Shown here in pieces: positions 46,591-54,339 of a stretch of 64,000 nucleotides of DNA. The first letter of the stretch is position 1. Each line of letters begins with the position of its first letter. The position numbers and the translations under genes are program-made. The notes under the pieces are model-generated. The model had not been told where the DNA came from. It saw only the letters and a list, made by a program, of their open reading frames with translations, and did not search any database. Source of the stretch: Sulfurovum sp. (GTDB lineage: Bacteria > Campylobacterota > Campylobacteria > Campylobacterales > Sulfurovaceae); NCBI GenBank assembly GCA_027081115.1, contig JALWLD010000035.1, forward strand, positions 62,001 through 126,000. The letters are read 5' to 3'.

Positions 46591-47151
46591 ATGAAATTAA
46601 AAACTATACTACTTTCGGCACTCTTGCTTACATCTGCTTCAATGGCAGATGATATGGCACTCAAGCAGGAAGGTGTCAAATACATCAAGATGCTTGGCGG
46701 TGCATTAAAAACCCAACTAAAAGAAAAAATGAAAGAAGACAAGAGCGGGTTGACTGCATTGGCATTCTGTACAGGTTCTGCAGACAAGATTACAAAAGAG
46801 GTCAATACCAAACTACCTGAGTATGCAACAGTCAGACGTACTTCAATTAAAGTAAGAAATGACAAAGTAAATGCACCAGATGCTACCGATAAAAAGGTAA
46901 TGGAGCAATTCGAAGCTGATATTAAAGCAAAAACTTTGGCACCCAAAACCATTGTTATGGTAAAAGAGGGCGATATTACACGAATCTATAAGCCTTTGGT
47001 AACAAAATCTGTCTGTTTAAAATGTCACGGAAGCAATCTTGATCCAAAGATCGCTGATGCCATTAAATCTGCGTATCCACATGACAAAGCTACAGGTTTT
47101 AAAGAGGGAGATCTTAGGGGTGTAATCGTAGCTGAGATCAAAAATCACTAA
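46591..47151 (+). CDS. Exported Tll0287-like (DUF3365) haem protein
   Basis: A 186-residue protein with signal peptide (cleavage likely after SMA, residues 16-18) and a c-type haem motif CLKCH at 142-146, within the DUF3365/Tll0287-like pattern TRIYKPLVTKSVCLKCHG followed by YPHDKATGFKEGDLRGVI. Such domains are periplasmic redox or sensory haem modules. The start at 46591 has AAGGA upstream and gives a proper signal peptide; an in-frame ATG at 46510 lies upstream of the promoter-like sequence. Confidence 0.9.
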   Translation: MKLKTILLSALLLTSASMADDMALKQEGVKYIKMLGGALKTQLKEKMKEDKSGLTALAFCTGSADKITKEVNTKLPEYATVRRTSIKVRNDKVNAPDATDKKVMEQFEADIKAKTLAPKTIVMVKEGDITRIYKPLVTKSVCLKCHGSNLDPKIADAIKSAYPHDKATGFKEGDLRGVIVAEIKNH

Positions 47152-47750
47152 ACCGTCATCAAATTTTTGAGCTGTTTGTCATGAAAACGGCTCAAAAGAA
47201 GTAAAGCAACCACTGCACCGATCAGTGCAAACATCATATCGGACTGTGTATCCCACATATAGCCCTGTGTTCCAAGAAATGCTTCTGCATCTTCACCCGT
47301 AGCCAATGCCACCCACCATTCGACCAATTCATAAAATGCTGAAAATGCCAGAACAATACTTACAACAATGTAATTGAGCCAAAGTTTACTGCCAGATAGG
47401 ATCTCTTTACGTATAAGGATCTCTCGAGCAAGGATAGCAGGAATGAACCCTTGCGCAAAATGTCCCACTTTGTCATAATTGTTTCGACTCTGATGTAAAA
47501 CATCTTTGATCCAGTCAAACAGAGGTACCTCTGCATAAGTATAGTGTCCACCAACCATCAGTATGATCATATGTATGAGTATAAGTGTATAAAGTAGGGA
47601 TGTTAGAGGAAACTTTTTATAGGTTAGAACAATCAATATAAACCCTATAAGGGCAGGAACAACCTCTAAAAACCAGGTAAATTGATCTTTCGGATCAATA
47701 CCTGACCAGACAAGTACTGTAAAAAAGAGACTCAGCCATAGATATTTCAT
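47148..47750 (-). CDS. YjdF-like (DUF2238) membrane protein
   Basis: A 200-residue membrane protein with about six helices. The family core is visible as GGHYTYAEVP, NNYDKVGHFAQGF and ELVEWWVALATGE...YMWDTQSDM, with conserved charged and histidine residues inside the membrane. Function is unknown. Its start lies one base after the upstream methyltransferase stop, making it the last gene of the tetR-led operon. It overlaps the Tll0287-like gene's 3' end by four bases. Confidence 0.9.
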   Translation of the reverse strand: MKYLWLSLFFTVLVWSGIDPKDQFTWFLEVVPALIGFILIVLTYKKFPLTSLLYTLILIHMIILMVGGHYTYAEVPLFDWIKDVLHQSRNNYDKVGHFAQGFIPAILAREILIRKEILSGSKLWLNYIVVSIVLAFSAFYELVEWWVALATGEDAEAFLGTQGYMWDTQSDMMFALIGAVVALLLLSRFHDKQLKNLMTV

Positions 47751-47751
47751 A

Positions 47752-48363
47752 CTATTTAACCGCTGTCATTAAAAATACAGTAAAAGTGGCCTGCGGTTTA
47801 TTGATCGTAGAGGCTAAACCGAATTTAATCTCTTTAAAACCAACTTCTTTGGCAATAGACTCAAGTATTTCACGGTCAAAACCATGATGAAACACCCCTG
47901 CATTATCCGAATGGAAGCTTCCGTCTTCAGTATCGAGATCTGCAATAGCTATGAAACCATTGTCATTTAACAAAGCATAAAGTTTCAAGAAGAGGGCTTT
48001 TGTATCTTCTACATGATGTATGGTCATAGAAGAGATAATACCATCAAAAGTTCTACCCAGATCATCTTTTGAGATATCTGCAGCAAGGATTTCTGTCTCA
48101 GAGTCAAACTCAGAAGCTTTGTTTTTAAACTCTTCGAGCATAGAAGGAGAGTTATCTACCGCAACAATCTTAGCTACATGAGGTGCAATAAAATAAGATA
48201 AAAGTCCTGTTCCTGCTCCAAGATCCATAACTTCCATACTAGGGCGGAATTTTATATTTTTTACTATTAGGTCTGCAATGCTTTTTGCATTTTGTACTCT
48301 CATAGATGACATATCCCAAGATTTAGACTTATTTTTAAAGTGATCTACACCATTTTCATTCAT
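47752..48363 (-). CDS. SAM-dependent methyltransferase in tetR operon
   Basis: A 203-residue class I methyltransferase of the UbiE/Methyltransf_11 kind. VMDLGAGTGLLSYFIAP (about residues 41-57) is the SAM site, VAVDNSPSMLEEF motif II, and DGIISSMTIHHVED motif IV. The substrate could be a small molecule or a metalloid; the sequence does not say. It sits between tetR (55 bases upstream) and the YjdF-like gene. Confidence 0.9.
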   Translation of the reverse strand: MNENGVDHFKNKSKSWDMSSMRVQNAKSIADLIVKNIKFRPSMEVMDLGAGTGLLSYFIAPHVAKIVAVDNSPSMLEEFKNKASEFDSETEILAADISKDDLGRTFDGIISSMTIHHVEDTKALFLKLYALLNDNGFIAIADLDTEDGSFHSDNAGVFHHGFDREILESIAKEVGFKEIKFGLASTINKPQATFTVFLMTAVK

Positions 48364-48418
48364 TTAATATTCCTTAATATAAATATATCTATGTTTTTAA
48401 TATTTATTAGTATCTGCC

Positions 48419-49072
48419 TTAGAATAGGCTGCTTTGCTTTTCAACTTTTACATTGTCCCAAAAGTGTTCTACATGTTTTTCAAACAATGATACCACAGAA
48501 GAGGTTGATTTTTTATCTAATTTAAGCAAAGAGACCTGCATCTGATAGAAAAACAGGGGCGAAAAGAACTCATTTGCCAGGAGCAGTGGGTCTGAGGACT
48601 TTATACTCTCCTCTTGCATCATACCAAAGAAGATACCAGAGAGCTTTTTAACGTTCTCCTGATAAAAATGTTCGTTATATATCTCACGTATACGCTCATT
48701 TCTGAAGATCTCCTGCATTAGAAGTTTAAAAAGCGCCTCATTTTGCCCGTCAAAGCTTAAAAGCTTGAATGTGGTGGCAATCCCCATCAATAGAGACTTT
48801 CCCTCTTTATGGAGCTCTGAGGCATCTTTATTGTCAAATAATGTAACTATAGCCGAAGTAGTAAGATCATGTATAAGTGTCTCCAGTATCTCATCTTTAT
48901 TTTTAAAGTGGTTGTAGAGGGCAGACTGCTTGATGCCTATAGATCCTGCTATATCACGTACAGTAGTTGCTTTAAATCCTTTAGATGAAAAGAGTTTCAG
49001 TGCATGTTTGAGGATTTTTTCTTTTGTTTTACTACCTTTTGAAAAGGGGGTATTTACGCTCTGCTCGTTCAT
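48419..49072 (-). CDS. TetR/AcrR family transcriptional regulator
   Basis: A 217-residue repressor with the helix-turn-helix at about residues 15-60 (KEKILKHALKLFSSKGFKATTVRDIAGSIGIKQSALYNHFKNKDEILE) — quoted here only as its start KEKILKHALKLF and end LYNHFKNKDEIL. The remaining helices form the ligand/dimer domain. Ribosome site AAGGAG. It is the first gene of a three-gene operon whose promoter contains a palindromic operator repeated four times upstream, so autoregulation is very likely. Effector unknown. Confidence 0.92.
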   Translation of the reverse strand: MNEQSVNTPFSKGSKTKEKILKHALKLFSSKGFKATTVRDIAGSIGIKQSALYNHFKNKDEILETLIHDLTTSAIVTLFDNKDASELHKEGKSLLMGIATTFKLLSFDGQNEALFKLLMQEIFRNERIREIYNEHFYQENVKKLSGIFFGMMQEESIKSSDPLLLANEFFSPLFFYQMQVSLLKLDKKSTSSVVSLFEKHVEHFWDNVKVEKQSSLF

Positions 49073-49090
49073 TATGGCTCCTTTTGTGAC

Positions 49091-49119
49091 ATTATAATGA
49101 ACAAATGTTCATTTGTCAA
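49091..49119 (-). promoter_or_regulatory. Perfect sigma-70-type promoter of the tetR operon
   Basis: On the minus strand TTGACA (49119-49114), a 17-base spacer and TATAAT (49096-49091) match both consensus hexamers exactly. The 16-bp palindrome ATGAACATTTGTTCAT fills the spacer except for one base. The start codon is 18 bases further, with AAAGGAG between. Confidence 0.85.
49099..49110. promoter_or_regulatory. TetR operator copy 1 (in promoter spacer)
   Basis: GAACAAATGTTC, extended to ATGAAC-AAAT-GTTCAT. It lies between -35 and -10 of the tetR promoter, so bound protein would block RNA polymerase. Confidence 0.8.
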
Positions 49120-49140
49120 GACTGTAGAATTAATTTTAAT

Positions 49141-49152
49141 GAACAAATGTTC
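49141..49152. promoter_or_regulatory. TetR operator copy 2
   Basis: GAACAAATGTTC, identical to copy 1 and exactly 42 bp from it; the preceding flank (ATTTTAAT) resembles that of copy 1 (ATTATAAT). Confidence 0.75.
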
Positions 49153-49182
49153 TTTTTACTATTCTTATCCCAAGCAATAAAA

Positions 49183-49194
49183 GAACAAGTGTTC
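49183..49194. promoter_or_regulatory. TetR operator copy 3
   Basis: GAACAAGTGTTC, one change from copy 1 in the central four bases. Its arms extend to AAAAGAAC/GTTCTTTT. Exactly 42 bp from copy 2. Confidence 0.75.
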
Positions 49195-49224
49195 TTTTAT
49201 CTATACCTGCAGAGAAATTTAAAA

Positions 49225-49236
49225 GAACAAATGTTC
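49225..49236. promoter_or_regulatory. TetR operator copy 4
   Basis: GAACAAATGTTC, identical to copies 1 and 2 and exactly 42 bp from copy 3. It adjoins two further inverted repeats: CATACA-N6-TGTATG (49236-49253) and CCCTAA-T-TTAGGG (49255-49267). Confidence 0.75.
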
Positions 49237-49267
49237 ATACAATGTCCTGTATGTCCCTAATTTAGGG

Positions 49268-49815
49268 CTTTAGAGGGAAGTATAAAAATATGTCAAACAT
49301 ACATTTATATATTTAACAAAAAAAGGAGAGTTTACATATTTTAAAATATTAATTCTCTGCATATTGAGAATGGAAAAAGGTATATATTTCATACCTGAGA
49401 ATGGGCTATGTTTAATATTTTTAAATATAGAGTTCCTTCTGCTACAAGTATAAAATTATCTTTATGTGGTTATGTCTAATATTTCAATATAGTAATGTTG
49501 CATTTGTAAGTTCTGATTCATATGTTTATTGTTTTTTGAAAATTTTATTACGGATGCAATATCGCAAATAATATCTATTTTATTTTTGTAAGAAAAAACA
49601 TATTCCTTATATTTTTGTTTTGCCAAGTTACCAAACAAAAATCTTAAAAATTGTTTTATGTATTATTTTAGACAGTTGACTGTAGAAGAGAAAGCTTTTA
49701 TAACGTTATTTTGATTTTTTAAAAAGAAGAAAAGATGTATATGATTACTTCTGAGAGAATAGATCTGTATTTTTAATAGAATTTATATTATGTTAACCAA
49801 TGGTGTTATCTGAAT
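49268..49815. other. AT-rich stretch with no recognisable gene
   Basis: No ORF of 60 codons and no tRNA or known RNA was recognised on either strand. There is a ribosome-site-like AAAAGGAGAG at 49321-49330 without a following ORF, a small GGTAT/ATACC hairpin at 49379-49395, and many A/T runs. It could be a decayed gene, an untranslated leader or an unrecognised RNA. Confidence 0.5.
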
Positions 49816-49845
49816 AAAAGTACAACTATTTATAGTTATACTTTT
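49816..49845 (-). terminator. Hairpin terminator of the nitroreductase operon
   Basis: AAAAGTACAACTA and TAGTTATACTTTT form a 13-bp stem with a TTTA loop. The one mismatch becomes a G-U pair in the minus-strand RNA, where the stem ends in UUUU. It lies 18 bases past the stop codon of the gene ending at 49864. Confidence 0.6.
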
Positions 49846-49863
49846 ACTTCATCATTGAAAACC

Positions 49864-50517
49864 TTATAAATGTATAAAAATACTTTCATGTGGCAAACGA
49901 GACTTAGGAAGCTGTGCATTAAAATCTTCTTTATGATGATAGCCAATAGCTAAAGCTACATGGCACTCATATCCATCAAGTTCTTTTTTAAAAGCTTCAC
50001 TGACAAGATCTACATCGATACCCTCTAAAGGTGTCGAATCAATGTTCAATCTTGCCAAGGTATGTAAAGTATTGCCAAAAGCCAAATAAAGTTGTGCTTT
50101 TGTCCAGTTTCCTGTAAATCCGTTTTCATCCATATTCATCTCTGCAAAAATAAAAGCACCAAATGCCTGCTCTCTATCTTCAGGCTTAGTTCTTCCGTCT
50201 TCAATGCCTTTGTCTACTACCTTCGCATAATCTTCACGTGTGTAATGTGTATTGTGTGCAAAAAGAATAACCTGTGAACTTTCCAATATATGCTGTTGGT
50301 TAAACTGATATTTATTACTAAAAGTTTCATACATACGTTTTTTAGCATCATCACTCTCTAAGACAATGAATTTCCATGGCTGAGAGTTTATAGAGGAAGC
50401 AGAAAGGCGCATCGATTCAAAAAGCACTTCAAGGTCTTCTTGTGCTATCTTTTTACTCGAATCGTACTTTTTACATGTATAACGTGTACGTAAATCTTTG
50501 AGAATTTGCTCTTGCAT
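49864..50517 (-). CDS. NfsB-like nitroreductase family protein
   Basis: A 217-residue FMN flavoprotein. RTRYTCKKYD at the N-terminus and SASSINSQPWKFIVLE (about residues 38-53) are the FMN-binding signatures, and GNTLHTLARLNIDSTPLEGID is the conserved second half. It probably reduces quinones or nitro compounds with NAD(P)H. It follows the Met-rich exported protein gene by five bases on the same strand. Confidence 0.92.
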   Translation of the reverse strand: MQEQILKDLRTRYTCKKYDSSKKIAQEDLEVLFESMRLSASSINSQPWKFIVLESDDAKKRMYETFSNKYQFNQQHILESSQVILFAHNTHYTREDYAKVVDKGIEDGRTKPEDREQAFGAFIFAEMNMDENGFTGNWTKAQLYLAFGNTLHTLARLNIDSTPLEGIDVDLVSEAFKKELDGYECHVALAIGYHHKEDFNAQLPKSRLPHESIFIHL

Positions 50518-50522
50518 AAAAT

Positions 50523-51188
50523 TTATTTACCCATGCCTTGTCTACATTTCATACCCTGCCCTTGTGTCTTTTTCATTCTCATCATTTTATTTTTACCATG
50601 ATTCATCTTTTTATTTTTATTGGCAAGTAAAAAATACATCTGATCTTTTGTCAAGATGGCTTTTGTCGCTTCAATACATTTTAAATGTGTCATAGTTGCT
50701 GCTGCTTCAACTAAAGCAAGTTCTACCACTTTATCTTTGAGTTGATCTGCATCTGCAGAAACACCTGCCTGACTTGATTTTACGATCTCTCGTCTAAGGG
50801 TTTTAACTTTTTGCTTGGCTTCCATAACCGCAGTCATCGTTGTTTTTCTCACTTTCATGAGTTCTTGTTTCTGTTTTTCCGTTAAGTTAAATGCAGGATC
50901 ATTTATATATGGCATGATCATTTTAGTCAAGTGTGGGAGACCATGCTTAATGAGAAATGGAGAGTCCCTCTTCATTTTACGTTTCATCATTTTTTTCTGC
51001 ATATTTGGTCCAAACTTACCTTTCATTGATTTACAGTGTGCTTTGCATGATTTTTTCATACCCATACCACCAGCACCCTGACCTTGCCCCATAATAAACA
51101 TACCCTTTTTCGGTATTGGTTGGTTTCCTGCAGGATTTGCAAGTAGCATAGATGCTGAAGCTATCATCATTAGTGTTGTTTTTTTCAA
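50523..51188 (-). CDS. Exported Met/Lys-rich protein with LTxxQ-like motifs
   Basis: A 221-residue protein with a signal peptide (cleavage near LLANPAG). A Gly/Met/Lys-rich N-terminal part contains CKAHCKSMKGKFG. A helical core has two LT-x-x-Q motifs (LTEKQKQELMKVRK and LTKDQMYFLL), as in Spy/CpxP-type periplasmic proteins. The tail is Met/Lys-rich with a final cysteine. Methionine, histidine and cysteine clusters suggest binding of copper or another soft metal. Cotranscribed with the nitroreductase. Family assignment tentative. Confidence 0.78.
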   Translation of the reverse strand: MKKTTLMMIASASMLLANPAGNQPIPKKGMFIMGQGQGAGGMGMKKSCKAHCKSMKGKFGPNMQKKMMKRKMKRDSPFLIKHGLPHLTKMIMPYINDPAFNLTEKQKQELMKVRKTTMTAVMEAKQKVKTLRREIVKSSQAGVSADADQLKDKVVELALVEAAATMTHLKCIEATKAILTKDQMYFLLANKNKKMNHGKNKMMRMKKTQGQGMKCRQGMGK

Positions 51189-51255
51189 AGTGGATCCTTT
51201 TTATTAGTAAGTTAAATTCTACATAACTATAGTAAATGGTCTGTTAATACATACC

Positions 51256-51690
51256 TTATACAAGCATTTGATTGAGTTTTGAAATGTTGTTTACAGCTTT
51301 AAGTTCATCTTCTGTAAGTGCTTTAGATTTTATGTTGGTTAGCATATGGACTAAATGGTCATAAGAAGTGAGGTCAATACTCTGTCTATGCAGTGCTGCT
51401 GTACTTAAATACTCAAATAGCACATCTTCTGTAAGGTCTTGATGATGAGACAAAAGATTATTGATCATAGTTTCAAAAAGTTCATTGTCCTCGATAAGCC
51501 CTTCAGATAATTCATAGGCAACATCTTCATCCAAACCTCTATTGTATAAAAGTGATGCAATCTGGCTGGAAATTGTATTTATCTGTCGTTGTGAACTTGT
51601 ATGATCAAGATAGAGTTCATTGGCTATGAGTGGGTTGAATGCTAACGCTGATAAAAGAAGTGAAACTGTTATAAAATGTTTTCTATTCAT
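51256..51690 (-). CDS. Exported protein of unknown function
   Basis: A 144-residue protein with a signal peptide (about residues 1-23, ending FNPLIA-NE) and an otherwise helical, acidic mature part rich in leucine. No cysteines or known motif. AAGGAG ribosome site upstream. It stands 67 bases from the Met-rich gene and may share its transcript. Confidence 0.7.
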   Translation of the reverse strand: MNRKHFITVSLLLSALAFNPLIANELYLDHTSSQRQINTISSQIASLLYNRGLDEDVAYELSEGLIEDNELFETMINNLLSHHQDLTEDVLFEYLSTAALHRQSIDLTSYDHLVHMLTNIKSKALTEDELKAVNNISKLNQMLV

Positions 51691-51732
51691 AAAAAACTCC
51701 TTAGGACATCATAATATAATAAGGTAAATAGA

Positions 51733-52497
51733 TTAGAAAAGTTTCCAGAACTCACTGTATATGGAGCTGAAACTCTGAAGACGTATCTCTAAACTTTCGT
51801 GAATGACTTGTGACTTAGAGAGAAAAAAGAAGACCCGTGGAGAGTATGGCTTATGTTTGACAGCCAAGACAAAAGGGTAACTCTCTTCTAGAGAAGATTT
51901 CAAGGAGGCTATCTGTTCATTATGCGAAAAACAACGTCCTAAGTGCTGGTAGACAATGCATACTTCAAGGTAAGGCAAACGGAAAAAATAACTCACTTCA
52001 TCTGCAAAAATATATTTGTGTGGATAGACTTTTTGCGTGTAATGCTCATTTAAAGTAAGAAATTCAAAACATTTGTCTGCCCTGTTACACTTCAAAGCCA
52101 TACCATTATCAGGAGCTACTGCAACAATCTGGCTTTTATTGGCAAAAGTAAGCGCAGTGTTCAGCCAAAGATAGCGATCTTCCAAAGCTTTTGGTACCTC
52201 TTCATAGAAGAACTTGGCATTTTTAAGTAATTTTAGCTTTTCAAGTTCTGTCACTTCACGCTTATTACGCATGATCACATCTAGCAATGAGTGTTCCAGA
52301 TATTCATCGGTACCGACCATACGTTCAAAATAGTCTATATGTTTACCATCATTATTCTCTTCCCCCTCACCTTTGTGCATAAACCAAATCTGGGAAATTT
52401 CTTTACTGTTGAGAGGACTTTGATCATGGTTGAAAAGGTATCGGAAGAGTTGGAATTTACCAAAATCTCCCACATCTGCTACGTATCTATCTTGCAT
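51733..52497 (-). CDS. Conserved protein with MQDRYVxDVGDFGK start
   Basis: A 254-residue cytoplasmic protein of a widespread uncharacterised family whose members begin with M-x-D-R-Y-x-x-D-x-G-D-F-G-K. That motif favours a start at 52497 over an in-frame ATG nine bases upstream. Other features include FADEVSYFFRLP and a C-terminal VLAVKHKPYSPRVFFFL strand. I recall relatives with patchy distribution on accessory DNA, but no function is established to my knowledge. The gene follows a small lipoprotein gene on the same strand. Confidence 0.8.
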   Translation of the reverse strand: MQDRYVADVGDFGKFQLFRYLFNHDQSPLNSKEISQIWFMHKGEGEENNDGKHIDYFERMVGTDEYLEHSLLDVIMRNKREVTELEKLKLLKNAKFFYEEVPKALEDRYLWLNTALTFANKSQIVAVAPDNGMALKCNRADKCFEFLTLNEHYTQKVYPHKYIFADEVSYFFRLPYLEVCIVYQHLGRCFSHNEQIASLKSSLEESYPFVLAVKHKPYSPRVFFFLSKSQVIHESLEIRLQSFSSIYSEFWKLF

Positions 52498-52505
52498 ACG
52501 ATACA

Positions 52506-52709
52506 TTAGTTACTGACATCATGAACTACTTTTTTCCCACCATTCCAAACATCATTGGAGACTTTTTTTGTACCATGCCAGACATCTTTAGAGACCTCTT
52601 TGGTACCTTCCCATGCAACCTTACTGTCTTTTTCCAATGCATTGGGTGTTGCACACCCCTGTAACAAAAGTATACCAATTACTGTGAAAAAAGTAGAATA
52701 TTTAGACAT
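52506..52709 (-). CDS. Small lipoprotein with internal repeats
   Basis: A 67-residue protein with lipobox LLQGC (cysteine at residue 18) and three tandem copies of about 11 residues: VAWEGTKEVSK, DVWHGTKKVSN and DVWNGGKKVVH. It is reminiscent of entericidin-like small lipoproteins, but that is only a resemblance in style. Just upstream of the MQDRYV-family gene. Confidence 0.75.
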   Translation of the reverse strand: MSKYSTFFTVIGILLLQGCATPNALEKDSKVAWEGTKEVSKDVWHGTKKVSNDVWNGGKKVVHDVSN

Positions 52710-52822
52710 TGGTACTCCTCAAAAGTCATATTTTTGTAATTATATCACAATCAAAATACTTACAGGCCTTCCCTCTTGGTAATCCTATATATAATTAATC
52801 TTTCTTAAATTATGGTATTTGT

Positions 52823-52851
52823 TTGCATTGTATGTTGGTATTGAGTATAAT
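52823..52851 (+). promoter_or_regulatory. Probable promoter of pilT
   Basis: TTGCAT (52823-52828), 17-base spacer, TATAAT (52846-52851), 35 bases before the start codon. The -10 is perfect and the -35 matches the first three bases. Confidence 0.5.
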
Positions 52852-52886
52852 AAAATAATAAAGAAACTCTTATAAAAGGTTATATC

Positions 52887-54026
52887 ATGTCATTAGAAAA
52901 CAATAGAACAATTGCAAAATTAAATACTTGGCTTAGGCTTCTTATAAAAGCCAATGGTGCTGACTTACATATAAAGACAGATAGCAGAATACGTGCACGT
53001 GTAAAAGAGGAAATTGTATTGCTCTCCAATGAAGTACTTGACAGTGCAAATATGGAAGAGATAGTCAGAATCTTAACTGGTAATGAATATGAAACCTTTT
53101 TAAAAGAAAAAGAGTTTGATGGTGCCTATACACTGGATGCAAAACATCGTTTCAGGGTTAATATTTTTATGCATATTGGTGGGTATGCCATCGCTTTTCG
53201 CCTTGTTCCGGCGAATATAGAGACCATTGAAGCACTAAATCTTCCCCCTGCTTTACATAAACTGGTACAACTAAAAAGAGGCTTGGTACTCATTACGGGA
53301 ACCACAGGAAGCGGTAAATCAACAACGCTGTCTTCTGTGATTGAAGAGATCAATCAAACCCATGCCTACCATATTATCAGTATTGAAGATCCTGTAGAGT
53401 ATATTTACCATGACAGTAAATCTATTGTAGAACAAAGAGAACTGGGGTCACATACGGAGAGTTTTTCACGTGCATTACGTTCTGCAATGAGAGAAGATCC
53501 AGATATTATTGTTGTAGGGGAGATACGTGACATGGCCACAGCGGAGATCATCCTGCAAGCAGTCAATACAGGGCACCTTGTCTTCTCAACGATCCATACA
53601 CCAGATACAAGAGAAACCATAGACAGATTGATCGCCATTTTCCCAACAGGAGAACAAAACCGTGTAAGAAATACTCTGGCTTCTGCGTTAGAAGCAGTTA
53701 TATCTCAGCGTCTATTGTTAGGTGCAGACAATCAAATGTTACCTGCTGTTGAGATCATGTTTAAAAGTCCACATATTCAAGAGCTTATTCGTACATCCAG
53801 AGATTCTGAAATCCCAGAAACCCTCGACAAAGAAGCAGCAGTCTATAAAACACAATCTTTTAACCGGGCACTTTACCAATTGACCTTGGAAGGAAAGATT
53901 ACAGAGAAGCAAGCTTATGAATATGCTACATCTCCTGCCGATCTAAAAGTTATGTTTACTATGAGTGCAGAATATGAAAAGAAGAAGCATCAAAATGAGC
54001 ACTTACAAGAGCTAAAGCTAAAGTAA
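52887..54026 (+). CDS. pilT: Type IV pilus retraction ATPase PilT family
   Basis: A 379-residue hexameric ATPase that drives pilus retraction and twitching. The N-terminal PAS-like domain (KANGADLHIKTDSRIRARV) is followed by the ATPase with Walker A ITGTTGSGKSTT (about 135-146), an Asp box (IEDPVEYIY), Walker B DPDIIVVGEIRD, and the His box TGHLVFSTIHT. Whether it is PilT or PilU cannot be settled here. No other pilus gene is nearby. It ends one base before the convergent DUF6172 gene. Confidence 0.93.
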   Translation: MSLENNRTIAKLNTWLRLLIKANGADLHIKTDSRIRARVKEEIVLLSNEVLDSANMEEIVRILTGNEYETFLKEKEFDGAYTLDAKHRFRVNIFMHIGGYAIAFRLVPANIETIEALNLPPALHKLVQLKRGLVLITGTTGSGKSTTLSSVIEEINQTHAYHIISIEDPVEYIYHDSKSIVEQRELGSHTESFSRALRSAMREDPDIIVVGEIRDMATAEIILQAVNTGHLVFSTIHTPDTRETIDRLIAIFPTGEQNRVRNTLASALEAVISQRLLLGADNQMLPAVEIMFKSPHIQELIRTSRDSEIPETLDKEAAVYKTQSFNRALYQLTLEGKITEKQAYEYATSPADLKVMFTMSAEYEKKKHQNEHLQELKLK

Positions 54027-54027
54027 C

Positions 54028-54339
54028 TTAAGCGTCTTCTTCTATTTTCTCTTCTTTGAGAGGTTTTGGTACAGCTTTTGCCAAGATCTCTACATACATT
54101 TCTGTAGCACCTGTTGTCTTAACTGCATCAAGTGCTTTGATCAACTCTTCAAAAACAACCACTTCAGCATTCTCTGCCGTTGTACCTACTTTACAGTCAA
54201 AATCCCAGTACATTGTTGCTTTTTCAGGTAAGTCTTTTTTTCTTTCTCTTTTTACATATTTACGTATCTCATGTTTCACGGATTCAAGTACACGATCTTC
54301 ATGTTTTTTCGGGTCTGTTAGTTTAAATACTTTTTTCAT
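54028..54339 (-). CDS. DUF6172-like small protein
   Basis: A 103-residue charged protein beginning [20 protein letters not shown] and containing VKHEIRKYVKRERKK and YWDFDCKVG, a pattern I associate with DUF6172. No function known. Its start codon shares one base with the stop of the upstream DEAD-box helicase gene, so it is probably coexpressed with the helicase; the basic helix may bind RNA. Confidence 0.82.
   Translation of the reverse strand: MKKVFKLTDPKKHEDRVLESVKHEIRKYVKRERKKDLPEKATMYWDFDCKVGTTAENAEVVVFEELIKALDAVKTTGATEMYVEILAKAVPKPLKEEKIEEDA

Noticed and set aside
49097-49236. CRISPR-like array of repeats
   Set aside because: The repeats are short palindromes of 12-16 bp with 26-30 bp AT-rich spacers, only four copies, no cas genes, and one copy sits precisely in a promoter spacer. 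An operator array explains them better.
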